A DNA stretch of 64,000 nucleotides from Lantana camara (GCA_037501455.1 CM074865.1:5281001-5345000), one strand, 5' to 3'; shown: positions 45,795 to 56,656, counted from the first letter of the stretch. Numbers and translations are program-made. Notes: generated from the letters alone by a model not told the origin.

Positions 45795-47220
45795 AAAAAA
45801 GATATTTCAAGTTAATATTTATTTTAAGAATAATATTATTTGATTTCCTTGAAACCTGTGCAGCTCTTTTTAAGTTGATTGTTCTTGGAAGTGACGAGGG
45901 AATAATTTGTTTCAGTGAGGATTTCAGAGATGAAGACCTGCAACACTTTTTGTTGATCAATTCAAAACCTTGGATGTTTAACAATAAATAATCAAAAAGT
46001 CACGATTAAGGAAGGTATATTTGAAATTTGAATATATGCACAAGAAGACAGAAACATATGTTGAAAGCGACTTTTCTTCTTGAACAAAAAAAAAAAAAAA
46101 AAAAACTCTCATTACTAATAGGCTAAAGATAGAAAGTTGGGTCGGACCTAAAACTCTCTTTACCAATAAAAACTACATACTTAAGGCTCAAATACAAGAT
46201 CTCTTGCTAAAATAGCGCATCACAAAATCGTTAAGTTACACAACACCACTCGATATATAGTTTTCATTCTCATGTTATTTTTCATTTATCATTATTAGAA
46301 TTTTTCATAAATAAAGAATGGGCATCGGCCACGTGATTTCTATGCTTGATTTCCCTTTTAACATTTATCAGAATTGACTCGGTAAAGCTTCTTGATAATT
46401 GGGCAACCTTTTCAACTAGTATCACTTATATTCTTTTTTTTTTTTTTTGAATGAATTTATTCTTATAATTCTTAATGAATATATTGAGATGATTCTCGTT
46501 CCCCTTGGGGAATTCAAATCATTAATGATAATGTTAGTAACAATATATGTTCATTACAAGAACCATAAAAGCAAATTGGCCATATATAAGACTTGCTAAA
46601 GATTATGACAAAACATTTTTCATTTATTACAAAAATGATTGCCGTATTATTATTAGTAGAAAATAGTATTTAATTAATTAGTTACTATTATTATTCACTG
46701 GTATACTAAATATCACTTGGTCTAAGGGGATGAGATGTCAGAACCCCTCAAACAAGATTAGGTTCAAATGTTAACCTTGTAAATGAAGTTGGATTTGTAA
46801 ATGAAGGGGATGAGAGGATACTGCTATGTACGAATTATTATTAAAAAAAAAAAAAAAAATGAAGCGGAAAACTAAATTAAAAACCCACTTTTTGTATTAA
46901 CCAAAGACGAAACTATAGGACGGATTAGTTGGGACTTGGGATTACCCAGCCCTAAATATTTTTTTCAAGAAAAAAAAACTATGGTTTTAGGTATGCCCAA
47001 ACTCTAATCTCTTACTCAAAATTCTGATTACAATCAATAATCGCCAGTAATAATTAATAATTTATTATAAAATAGATATTTTTGGAAATTAATATTTTGT
47101 GATAATATTAAATTTAATGTACCATTTGTCAAAACTTTGAACTTACTATTTATTTTTCTCACCACCTCAGTTTCCTTATAATAATTGTAAGAATATCACA
47201 ATTAAAAATTCAGTTGAGGA
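45795..47220. other. Intergenic DNA and upstream flank of deleted copy F
   Basis: Bases about 46380-46600 match the gene B upstream flank at 29830-30560. At about 46705-46860 a stretch with tRNA-like boxes (TGGTCTAAGGGGATGAG, AGGTTCAAATG) ends in 17 A, as in a SINE, but no target duplication is clear. No gene is supported. Confidence 0.45.
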
Positions 47221-47301
47221 TGACGTAATCTAGTATACGTCATATTGTAGTCATCCCGGATGAAGAAGGAGAAGAGGAGTCCACTTTTTCCACTCCCATG
47301 A
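47221..47301 (+). pseudogene. Deleted B-type small gene, copy F
   Basis: The as-1-like pair (TGACG at 47221, ACGTCA at 47237) is followed directly by the last codons of a B-type gene. A 13-codon frame (47260-47301) ends SPLFPLP, the same terminus as gene B. G-box, TATA box and almost all coding sequence are gone. The 3' flank continues as in gene B. One internal deletion explains it. Confidence 0.7.
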
Positions 47302-47409
47302 AAATCATTACTAGTATTTCCATTTTAATTTTTTTATAATTTTTTTTTTTATTTTCTTAATAACTTGTAAAAATACATTATCTTTCGTTTGTATTTGTAC
47401 TACTATGAT

Positions 47410-48078
47410 TAGGGGTGGGCGTTTCGGATCGGGTATCGGGTACCCGATCCGACCCGATCGGGTAAAACCCGATCGGATCGGGTTTTCTTGCTAAGTTCGG
47501 ATATCGGGTCGGGTACCCGATACCCGATATAATATATCGGATCGGGTTCGGGTAGTATTTTACTACCCGAATTACCCGAATTTTTTTATTTTTTTTTTAT
47601 TTTTAATATATATAAATATAATATAATATATGTACATATATATTATATATCTTACGGTATGTCTAATATTATATATATATAATATAATATATGTATATAT
47701 ATTATTTATATTACACAATGTATAATAATAATATATATATATATATATATATAATATAATATATGTATATATTATATACTACAATATGTATAATATTATC
47801 ATTATATGCATATATATATTATATAATATATGTAAATATTCTTTTAAAACAATCAAAAAAAATAAGCAAAAAAAAAAAAAAAAAAAAAAAAAAAGAAGTG
47901 GAAATTAATCGGGTACCCGAACCCGACCCGACCGGATACCCGAAAAAATCGGGTACCCGATTGTCGGGTACCCGACTATTTCGGATCGGGTTCGGGTAGC
48001 AAAATATGCTACCCGACATTTCGGGTACCCGATCCGAAAAACCCGAAACCCGAAAAACCCGACCCGCGCCCACCCCTA
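47410..48078. mobile_element. Non-autonomous hAT element (669 bp)
   Basis: The ends are TAGGGGTGGGCGTTTCGG and its inverse, flanked exactly by ACTATGAT (47402-47409 and 48079-48086). Subterminal CGGGTACCCGA repeats and an AT core are typical of plant hAT MITEs. An A/T homopolymer near 47870 lets a spurious lysine-rich frame appear. It lies in the 3' flank of copy F. Confidence 0.85.
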
Positions 48079-48348
48079 ACTATGATATATCAATTGATAG
48101 CTTCTAATAAATTTTTACTTCGGCTATAATAGCTTCAAAATTCAAATAAATATCTACCACATGGGGTGTTGAGAATACAAAGTATGATGGGATGTAATGA
48201 TTCACTAAAACTATATAATTTTAGTCTGAATTTTTCCGGATAAACATTTCTTGTACCATCTACTCGGCAACTAGAGTCTCCCACTCTACAAAGTAACTTT
48301 TAAATTATGTTTTTAATAACTTTTACAAGTTTAAATTGTTGCTATTAG

Positions 48349-49053
48349 TAAGGGTGTAAACGGATAATAAATGGAGCGGATATGCAGTATCCGAATCCGA
48401 ATCCGTTTAGCATATCCGTATCCGTTATCCGACGGATAATGAAAATGCTATCCGTATTCGAATTCGACGGATATGATCCGAATATCGGATTATCCGTATC
48501 CGTGAGGATATCCGATTAGTGAGTTATCCGATATCCGAATTCGAATCCGTTTTTCTATTTTACATATATTTTTTAATAAAAAATAATAGATTGAAATTTC
48601 ATAACACAATTAAATATTAATATAACTAACTATAAATCTATTAAATCTATACACTATAACTCATAAGTATAATATATAATTGATAATATATGTTTACAAT
48701 AATTAATGGAGTTTATTATTATAAAGAATATGATATACATTTACTGTTATTTTTTTTATAATTCTCAAATAATTATATAATGTGTAAATTAATATATGTT
48801 TCATAAAGGTATAAAAAATATATAGATATATATGTTATCGGATACGGATTACGGATAATGGATATATCTAACGGATGTACAAACGGATCGGATGTGTCAT
48901 TACCATATGTCCATATCCTTATCCGTTTATAATTCGGATGTCTATAATCGGATACGGATAATATCCTCTTTGAATTGATACGGATAATATCATCTTTAAA
49001 CGAATTCGGATGCGAACGTATATCGGATTTTCGAATATCTATTTACGGCCCTG
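48349..49053. mobile_element. Non-autonomous hAT element (705 bp), relative of the provirus host
   Basis: The left end reads TAAGGGTGTAAACGGATA and the right end, inverted, CAGGGCCGTAAATAGATA. The 8-bp duplication is GCTATTAG (48341-48348 and 49054-49061). Its ATCCG-rich arms match 4345-4817 and 12025-12282, without any viral sequence. Confidence 0.85.
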
Positions 49054-49451
49054 GCTATTAGTAATTATTCATAAGAATATGACACTAAAACCAATTAGGG
49101 ATTATACCATCACGTCATGATAACCAAATCCAAAGTGCAAATTTGTGACGTGCGTAGATCCTATTCCCATATTCCTGCTGTAAAAAAGGTGGGGGAAAAA
49201 AAAAAAAAAAAAGATCACGTTCCCATCTTACAACATGGGATTACAGCCATTCAAGTATTGCCACGTGGGCTTCTAGAAGTACTTTGGTTCCAAGTCTACT
49301 TATTTTAATCCCATATAATACAAGGAATCTCTCTCTCTCTCTCTCTTCCTCTATATATATTAAATAATTCAATTCCCGCAGTGCGATATTAATCAATTCG
49401 TTACTCGTTAGCATCAGTACTACCTGAATTGGAGAGAGAAGGAACAAGACA

Positions 49452-49604
49452 ATGGTGGCGCCACCTGAGGATCACGGCGGAGCAGCGGCGGTGTACAAGG
49501 CGAAGGAAGGGAGTGTTTCTCCGGTGCGGAGGAAACGGGTGAAGACTATGATGTTTCGTCGGATTGTTGATTCCATAGTCTCCTGCTTCGAGAAGAAGAA
49601 GTAG
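49452..49604 (+). pseudogene. Small basic protein, KGSVFP family, truncated copy D
   Basis: This frame has 50 codons and then TAG (49602-49604). The start MVAPPEDHGGAAA matches the family. The core reads KAKEGSVSPVRRKRVKTMMF, with charge changes (K to E, F to S, L to R). The segment encoding GDQPNRALP is deleted in frame. Beyond the TAG the same frame still reads KSLLFPDS and a TGA, so the loss of the tail rests on a single codon. TGACG (49146-49150), G-box (49262-49267) and TATA box (about 49352-49364) remain. It may be a recent pseudogene or a shortened active copy. Confidence 0.65.
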
Positions 49605-50360
49605 AAGAGTCTTCTATTTCCCGACTCCTGAAAATATCACGTAGTCAATATTTTCGTTTCTTATTTTATATGACATATTGTTATATGTATTTTCTAGAGT
49701 AATTGTCACTTTGATGTATTGTGTTATAAATATATATATACATGATTTAGCCAGGGATAAACAGAGACCTGGTCTACTCGATATACTGAGGCTACATTTT
49801 GCTTCGACGATCGATCTATTGGAGTTTGCATCGGTGGAAAAACAAATTGAAAATTAGAAATTAAAATATACGTCCACATTATTTTAGAAAAAAAAAATAT
49901 ATATATGTATAACATTAGACGTATTTTAAAATTGAAATGCTTCCGGAGAAGTATGCATACTAGAGATTGAGAAATATACAACTCTCAACATACACGCAGA
50001 TGATACTTTAGTTAAACGAAAGAATTCAGAGAAATGGAAATCAATATTTCATTTTAAAAACCAAAATTAGGAACACTTATCGACTAAAGATAAATGATTG
50101 AAAAAGAAAAATAATCGAAATTGATACACAACGAAAACAAAAGAAATTTAGAGATGAAGATATAATATAAAAAGGAACTAGAAATGATTCCAAGTAAAAC
50201 TTGGAGATGAAGGGATGATATAAAAAGGAACTATAAATGATTCTAAGCACCCGATTCTTCATTTCTTGTTTTGGCATTTGTTGCATTAGTGAGGTTTTGC
50301 TGTAGAAAATAGGAGCCGGGAGGAATTTTTTAAGCGTTTTAGCGAGGGCATTTTAGTAAA
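49605..50360 (+). other. 3' flank of copy D
   Basis: The first ~130 bases match the flanks of genes A and C. The rest is AT-rich, with a tandem near-repeat near 50155-50240 (GATATAAAAAGGAACTA-AAATGATTC). No gene is seen. Confidence 0.45.
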
Positions 50361-50449
50361 TTCAGTCGAGGATGATGTAATCTAGTATACGTCATATTGT
50401 AGTCATCATTCCTATAATGATACATGAAAACAAAACTAAATTACTACTA
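50361..50449 (+). pseudogene. Deleted B-type small gene, copy G (promoter remnant)
   Basis: GATGATGTAATCTAGTATAC and GTCATATTGTAGTCATC match copy F, including the point where F loses its promoter and coding part. The coding tail is not preserved. A MITE at 50450 and then B-type 3' flank (50684-50730) follow. Confidence 0.6.
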
Positions 50450-50683
50450 GGGGAAATTACATCTACACCCCCTGAGGTTTGGCCTAATTACAAATCAGTC
50501 CCTCTTATTTCGTTTATTACATATTAACCCCTAAAAATACTGTTTCAATTACATTTTAACCCCTAAAGAGGGACTGATTTGTAATTAAAACAGTGTTTTT
50601 AGGGGTTGATATGTAATAAATAAAAAAGGAGGGACTGATTCGTAATTAGGACAAACCTCAGGGGGTGTAGATGTAATTTGCCC
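50450..50683. mobile_element. Mutator-like MITE (234 bp)
   Basis: The ends GGGGAAATTACATCTACACC and the inverse GGGCAAATTACATCTACACC continue inverted for most of the element (CCTGAGGTTTG, AATCAGTCCCTC). Flanks TTACTACTA and TTACTAATA are an 8/9 match. A related copy lies at the window start. Confidence 0.8.
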
Positions 50684-50692
50684 TTACTAATA

Positions 50693-51960
50693 TTTCCATT
50701 TTTTGTTTTTTTGATTTTCTTAATAGAAATGAAATATAATGTATTTTTTGTTTTGCATTCATTTGACTGTATTAATTGTGCTTGCTTTTGGTGCTTTAAC
50801 TTATCAAAATCACTCAATTCTGTTCTAATTGTGACACCAATAATATTTTTATTTTTTATTTTTTTTGTGTGTGACACCAATATATGTGAATGTTACAAAA
50901 ATCTGTTTTCAACTATTGACTAATAACTACCAATTGCGAAAGAAATTTCTATCAACTATGAATAATAGCTACCAATTGCAAAGAAATTTTTACTAATTAA
51001 ATAAATTTAAGTAACGGTATCACAATAAGAAATAATTGTTATTATTTTCATTGATATATATGGTTGGCTATGATTATATATTAAGCAAAAGATACTTCGA
51101 TGATTCCTAGTTTGAATAGAATCAGATTCCAAATAAAAATTTGCTTTTATCTATTTTCATCAAGATAAAAAGGATAATATATAGAAACTCGATTTTGAGG
51201 TTTAATATATTGTAACAGCTAGCTTATAAATCACGATTTCTAATCATTTGTAAATGATTTAATTTTAGATATAGATAATTATTCTTAAGATCATAAGAAT
51301 TAGGGGTGTACGTGGTAGGGTATATGAGCGACCCGAAGTATATGGGTTTATAAAAATAAAAATCATAAATACATAATTATTTTTTCAAATCGAACTTTTC
51401 AAGTTGAGCGGGTGTGGCTATATAGCGAGTGGATTGATGGTTTGACGGATTTTATAAATATATTTTAATAAAAATAATAATTTATACTCATAATTTTAAC
51501 AAAATAACCGAAAAGATATAAAGAATATGAGAATTTATTCTAATTTAATAGCATATTCCAACACTAATATATAATAATTTCAAAGTCGATGAATATATTT
51601 GTATAACATACATAACAATTATTATTATTTTTTTAGGCTAAACATAACAATTATATTGTGTATCATATATTTATATAACTATTATTATAAATAAAAAATA
51701 TAAATATATGTATATAGCAGTCGGGTTGCAGTTAGGAAAATTTAAATTCCTACTCAAAAATAGCAGATTGTAATATTTTTCAACCTTGATTTTTTTTTTT
51801 TAAATTTCAACCGATGATTTTTTGACGATTTGATGCGGTTTGAACGAATTTGACGGATTATACAGATTTATGTACACCAAGGATAGGAGTCATATGACAC
51901 TAGAGACGATTGGGGAATATACCATCAAGATACCAATCAAATCCATGTGAATCAATGGTG
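50693..51960 (+). other. Intergenic DNA before gene E
   Basis: The first bases match the B-type 3' flank. The rest is AT-rich with a GGGTTTAT/GCGGGT-type repeat near 51300-51870 that may be another decayed hAT MITE. No gene is seen. Confidence 0.4.
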
Positions 51961-51970
51961 TGACTTAGGC

Positions 51971-52154
51971 CACGTGGCCATGTACAACCGTCGGATATCG
52001 CCACGTCGCATATCAAAAACTTTGTTCCCATGTCTACCTAATTTAATCCTATTAAGCAAAAGGCCAAAAAAAAAAATAAATAATAATAATAATAACAAAA
52101 TAAGATCAAGTAAAAAAGCAACACGACTCTCTCTAATTCTCTCTGTATATTAAA
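51971..52154 (+). promoter_or_regulatory. Putative promoter of small gene E
   Basis: A CACGTG G-box (51971-51976) and a TATATTAAA box (about 52146-52154) precede the ATG at 52224. The TGACG of the other copies reads TGACT here. Confidence 0.5.
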
Positions 52155-52223
52155 TAGTTCAGTTAGCGACTTAGCGCAGTTACACATTAACTAATTCGTT
52201 AGAGAGAGAGAAAGAACAGGAAA

Positions 52224-52460
52224 ATGGCGGCGCCACCTGAGGATCACGGCGGAGCTGCGGCGGCGGCGGCGGTGTTCAAGCCGAAGAAAGGGAGTGTTTT
52301 TCCGGCGAGGAGGAAACTGGTGAAGACTTTGATGTTTCATGCGATGATTAAATCGATAATCTCGTGCTTCGGAAAAGGTGATTGGCCAAACAGAGCCTTA
52401 CCCAAGAAGAAGAAGAAGAAGAAGAAGAAGAAAAAGAGTCTTCTGTTTCCAGTCCCCTGA
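52224..52460 (+). CDS. Small basic protein, KGSVFP family, copy E
   Basis: This is a 78-residue single-exon gene. The layout matches copies A and C: MAAPPEDHGG, an alanine run, FKPKKGSVFPARRK, a segment LMFHAMIKSIISCF, GKGD-PNRALP, then eleven lysines in a row and a terminal LLFPVP. The lysine run is coded by AAG triplets (about 52408-52440) and is a microsatellite expansion relative to the 3-5 lysines elsewhere. The final LLFP is kept in frame. Function unknown. Confidence 0.75.
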   Translation: MAAPPEDHGGAAAAAAVFKPKKGSVFPARRKLVKTLMFHAMIKSIISCFGKGDWPNRALPKKKKKKKKKKKSLLFPVP

Positions 52461-54180
52461 AAATCTTTAATTAATATTTAATACTCTCATTTCTTATTTT
52501 TTTACGCATTGTTGTATTGTATTTTTTGAATTAATTGTCATTTTGATTATTTCAGAACAGATATGAATGTATCTTCCCCTGTTTTTAGTATGGGTAATTA
52601 CAACAAGAAAAATATTCTGTCAGCATGTTTGAGTTGTTTGTGTCATGTTTAACTTTTTTTTTTTGTTTAATACATCAAAATGGGATTCGATAATCCATTA
52701 ACCATTTGGACTAATTCTTATTCGCTTGTGTCATATTTAACTTGTTTGTTTATAGTGATTCGAGCCATATTTAACTTGTTTGTTTATAGTGATTCGAGCA
52801 ATTATATTGAATAACGTATAGTACATGCATTGAGAAATTTCAACGAAAAATTCATTTCAACCTGTCTGTGTTGTTCCTGTTCTGATCGGCGTATCTACTA
52901 GAAAAAGAAAAAAAAAAGTTAAAAAGTTGTATAATTTAATAGCAAATATGATTTAGATATACAGTTAAATTATTTTCAAAATGTAAATATTTGTGTACCT
53001 TGCTAATTAAGGGTATATATAAGTGCCATCAATACGAACTCTCTGAATTAATTTGACTGATTGAAAGTCACTTAAAAGACTAAAAGCCGGCATACTTTTG
53101 CTGAGATTATCGAGAATATGGATAAGTTTGCAAAAATGAGACATGATATCCCAGCGGACTTCATGGTGTGGGAGGCACCACCGGACGGCTTCTAATGGGG
53201 CTTTCCTTGTTTTCGTGTTGAGTCGACTATCGCATTTTTTGAAAAAAAAGAAAAGAAAAGAAAGTCACTTGGACTTCAAACTTATGGTCAAAGACTCAAA
53301 AGTTATATGAACAATTTTATTCAATTCTTCGGGACTAGCTCTTAGATTGTTAATACTTTTATTCATCTTTTAACTGTCATATTTTATGCAATATGGTTTA
53401 ATCTAATATTGTTGACAAATAATTTGACTATTAAACCAGTTATTGATAAATCTTTCCTCCCAATAAATGCTATCATTAATAATTTAATTTACATCCAATT
53501 CCTGTAGAAAGTTGAGAGGCCAATTAATATCTGGGATACGTGTCAAGATCCATAGTGGCCGGCCCCTTTTCTTGCTTATTATTATTCCGCTACCTAATTT
53601 ATTTAATAATAAGGGTCCCAAAAGTTTGTGAATAAAAATGAAAGCAACTTTACATAGACACTCTTTTGTCAAACAGTTGAGGGAAAAAATATAAAAATTG
53701 GTAGACAGAAAGCCAGCTAATTTTGGATGATTCATCTTAATTACTACTTCTCTTTATCAATTTTGGATCTTTCATTAAAGTAATTTCAAATGTACCTTAT
53801 TTTATGTATGTATGTATATGGTTTTTATACATACACATTATATAAATGTAGTGTTTATCAAGCATATCTATGTCCCTCTAACCATTTTCTTTTGTTTTTT
53901 CAGCTAACTCTTATGTTATGGGTCCGAACTGTTCTCATTAAAAGCAGGTTTCTGCTCATCTATATAGATGCCCTGTCAAAATTAACGGTTTATCTATTTA
54001 AACTAAAATAGTATCGAACAAATAAGCTAGGTTTTTAACCTCTCATTGCGGGAGAGCCCACGCAATTTGTAGTATAATTTTATGTCTTGATAGGTATATA
54101 ACAACATTGGAATGTAAAATAAATAAATACATGTGGGCCCTTTCCACCATAACTAATCCCACAAACAAAATTTAGTTCTC
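52461..54180 (+). other. Intergenic DNA between genes E and Y2
   Basis: It matches in order, with gaps, the flanks of A and C (GACTGATTGAAAGTCACTT, GAGAGGCCAA, TAGACAGAAAGCCAGC). A LINE fragment is inserted at 53074-53259. A CATTGCGGGAGAGCC stretch near 54045 also occurs near 41107. No gene is seen. Confidence 0.5.
53074..53259 (+). mobile_element. Very short 5'-truncated LINE copy
   Basis: An 11-bp duplication GAAAGTCACTT flanks it exactly (53063-53073 and 53260-53270). Copies A and C lack it at this point. It encodes an L1-type RNase H end (FMVWEAPPDGF then stop), similar to IWEDPPALF in the LINE at 27.6 kb, and ends in an A/G-rich tail. Confidence 0.8.
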
Positions 54181-54244
54181 ATTCTATCACCTATTTAATA
54201 TCCCATTTAATTTCCTGCTCACTACCATAGCCAAATAATTAAAA

Positions 54245-54454
54245 ATGAGTACATTTGGATATTTCAATTCTGCAAACGGAGCCACAGCCACTCAAGAAAA
54301 CGCCCGCGGCTGCGGCTGCGGCGGAGGCGAAAGAGGCGGGCGGACAAATACTGCGGCAGCGGTGGCGGACGGAGGGAAGGGGCAGCTGCCGCCGATGAGA
54401 GGAGGTGTGATGAAAAGAATCGTGGTGGATTTCACCGGAAAAAGGGGCTTCTAA
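54245..54454 (+). CDS. Small Ala/Gly-rich basic protein, Y family, copy Y2
   Basis: This 69-residue single-exon gene begins MSTFGYFNSA, followed by a Gly-rich stretch with two added cysteines (RGCGCGGG), GGRTNTAA, and a basic end KGQLPPMRGGVMKRIVVDFTGK. The alanine and glycine runs are shorter than in Y1. The promoter (TTCTCATTCTATCACC, TATTTAAT) and the first 5' bases match Y1. Preservation of the C-terminal block and frame, with indels only in multiples of three, supports coding. Function unknown. Confidence 0.75.
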   Translation: MSTFGYFNSANGATATQENARGCGCGGGERGGRTNTAAAVADGGKGQLPPMRGGVMKRIVVDFTGKRGF

Positions 54455-54572
54455 CGCTCTTGATCTATGGTTAATTGATGATGATCAATTTGATTAAGCT
54501 ATCTTTGTTATGATTAGAATAATAACGTTTATTGTGTTTCCATGTGTCATGTATCGTTGATCCTCTATTTAA

Positions 54573-55160
54573 GTAATTATTGTTGGATATTTTTTGGACA
54601 ACAAATAGCGTGATTTTACTATGATCATTGCAAAAGGTCGAGGCGAGAGTTCAACTCTCTTTCCTTAAGACGAAATTGTCCTGCTCAGGTGCTTACGGAT
54701 TAACGGCAATCATCTCCCAAGATACAACGGTCACTTCTCGTAATAGTAGCATTACAAATTACGAGATCAATGAACTCTAAGTGTTTAGAACTCTCTTAGA
54801 ACTTAAATGGTTTTAAGTGTATTTATATGTAATTCTAGAATTAGATGTATTGAATGTGTGAAATTCACAGTAGTGGGGTCTATTTATAGATATTTATGTA
54901 CCTCTTTAAAAGAGTATTTATCTATTCACTTTTTTTTTTTTTTTTTTTTTTTGGTCTGAAACGAACGCCAACCCACGTAGGGGTCAAACCAAAGAAAACA
55001 CCAAACTAACCAACGCCATCAGGCGGCATCTCCCAGACACCTATTCACTTTTAGTTATTAATTAATAAGATACATTTTCGGTTATTACCGAAAAAACATA
55101 AAGTTACAACACACCTTTTCGGATAAAGTAATAACTATTCATCACAACTATTAATTCCAA
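54573..55160. mobile_element. Possible solo LTR with a nested retroposon
   Basis: The flank shared with Y1 stops at about 54572, where TGTTGGATATTTTTTGGACA begins. A TATA-like CTATTTATAGATAT lies near 54882. The right end is uncertain (CATCACA near 55145 is one choice), and no 5-bp duplication was confirmed. Low confidence. Confidence 0.35.
54934..55040 (-). mobile_element. Short non-LTR retroposon with poly(A) tail
   Basis: A 12-bp duplication CTATTCACTTTT lies on both sides (54922-54933 and 55041-55052). On the minus strand the insert is about 85 bases ending in GTTTCAGACC and a run of about 18 A. It is a SINE or the 3' end of a LINE. Confidence 0.75.
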
Positions 55161-55199
55161 AGTTAAAACCCTAGACTGATTGGATCCTTCACATTCATC

Positions 55200-55425
55200 T
55201 TCACCATCATCGAATGCTTTGTCAATGCTACCTTCTTCACCAGCTACATCTCATTTAGCTTGCATAGGATACACCCAACGGAAATATCCACATTTACAAG
55301 AGTTGCAAGAGTAGTAAAGAAGGCCTTCGATTACAATTACAATTAGGAGTGGATGAGTAACGAACTTCAAGCTCAGATTTCATCTTCCTCAACCTCTTGT
55401 CCTCATACATCCTGGAGGAAGCCAT
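55200..55425 (-). pseudogene. GRF-type zinc-finger gene fragment
   Basis: From an ATG at 55425 the minus strand reads about 29 residues (MASSRMYEDKRLRKMKSELE and on), then NCNCNRRPSLL. In a neighbouring frame it continues CNSCKCGYFRWV, the second half of a GRF zinc finger (CxC ... CxxC ... F-x-W). The middle of the finger (NPGR, F-x-C) is missing, and a stop follows near 55255. The finger is common in small plant proteins and some transposons. Frame change and deletion make it a fragment. Confidence 0.45.
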
Positions 55426-55429
55426 TAAT

Positions 55430-56650
55430 GTGTACCTGCGCAAGCTAGAAGAAGGAGGCCACTAATATGAATTCAATTTTTGAAAATTAGATCTGAAAAT
55501 TAAAGGAATTACAGGAAGGGCATAATAGATGTTTCATACCCAAAAAGTGGCCGAAAACGCTATCATACTTGCAGTCAGCGCGCGTGAGTCGCACTTACTA
55601 GTTTCAAGATTTTTTGTGCATATTTTAAAAATCACAGGGTTTTTTAAGGTTTTTTTTTTCAGAGTTTTTCTTGATACTTTCCCTTAACACAGGATAGCTG
55701 GGTGACAATTTCACTTTTTTTTCCCTAACGTGGTAAAGAAATTTATTTTATTGGTTTATGACACTAACATTATTAAATTTATAAATGGACATACAATAAC
55801 AGATAATAAAGAAATTTATTGAAAAAAAATTAAGAATTACTGTTTAGCCCCGTATCTATGATGCAAAGATACGGACACAGCGTTACAAACACGATACGAC
55901 AATACAGATTTTTTCTTGGATTTTTTATGCGAGAAGCGTCCAATACAATGTCGGATTACAAGTATTCGACACGATATGATACAACAAAATAATATTGTTC
56001 ACAAATTAAGTTGAATATTCAACCAATTATTGATAAATCTTTTATCCCACAAAATGCTATGATTAATAATTTAATGAGCAAATTACATTTTTGGTCCCAT
56101 AGGATTGGTCAATTTGCAATTTTGGTCCCATTGTTTTAAAAAGTGACAATTTTGGTTCCAACCGTCCAATTTTGGACGGAAACCGTTAAATGCGTTTGGC
56201 GGTTAACGATCAAATAAAACCATTGACAAAAAAAGACAATGAATACGTTGGTGGCCAAGTGGTGGGGAACTTATCTTCCCTAATTGAGGTCCCGGGTTCA
56301 ACACCAACGGATTATTTGTAGCCACCGGTGTACGCTGTTCTTGTTGAGTGTTGGTACTACATACTGATTTAGATTATATTAATTTAAATGAATAATCAAT
56401 CAACTTCAACTTTCAAGTTTTATAGTTTCAAAGTGTTGAATTTTTTTGCTCAGATCAATATAAATTACATATTCATTTAGATGGATAATTCAATTAGCTT
56501 TTAGATTTTATAGTTTCAGGTGTTTGAAATTTTTTGTTCAGATCAATAGTAATATAAATACATAGTTTACACTAAAAATTATTTTTGTACTCAGGGACGG
56601 CGTGCACCGGTGGCTAGACACCTTAGAAGCGGTAAGAAAATCAGAAAATG
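55430..56650. other. Intergenic DNA with repeats
   Basis: Bases about 55845-56000 are a CGTATCGTGTCG-type dispersed repeat, also near 29990 and 41335. Bases about 56075-56215 look like one arm of a Mutator-like element (CAAATTACATTTTTGGTCCC). Bases about 56245-56340 hold tRNA-like boxes (TGGCCAAGTGGTGG, GGGTTCAACACC) and may be a SINE. No gene is seen. Confidence 0.45.
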
Positions 56651-56656
56651 TCTGAC

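Noticed and set aside
46705..46860. tRNA gene candidate
   Set aside because: Has box A/B-like words and a poly(A) end but no cloverleaf; a SINE is more likely, and even that lacks a clear duplication.
47763..48073. Lysine-rich and Arg/Gly-rich frames
   Set aside because: They arise from a homopolymer and CGGGTACCC repeats of a hAT element.
56245..56340. tRNA-like boxes GGCCAAGTGG and GGTTCAACACC
   Set aside because: No cloverleaf; only suggestive of a SINE, so no separate feature was made.
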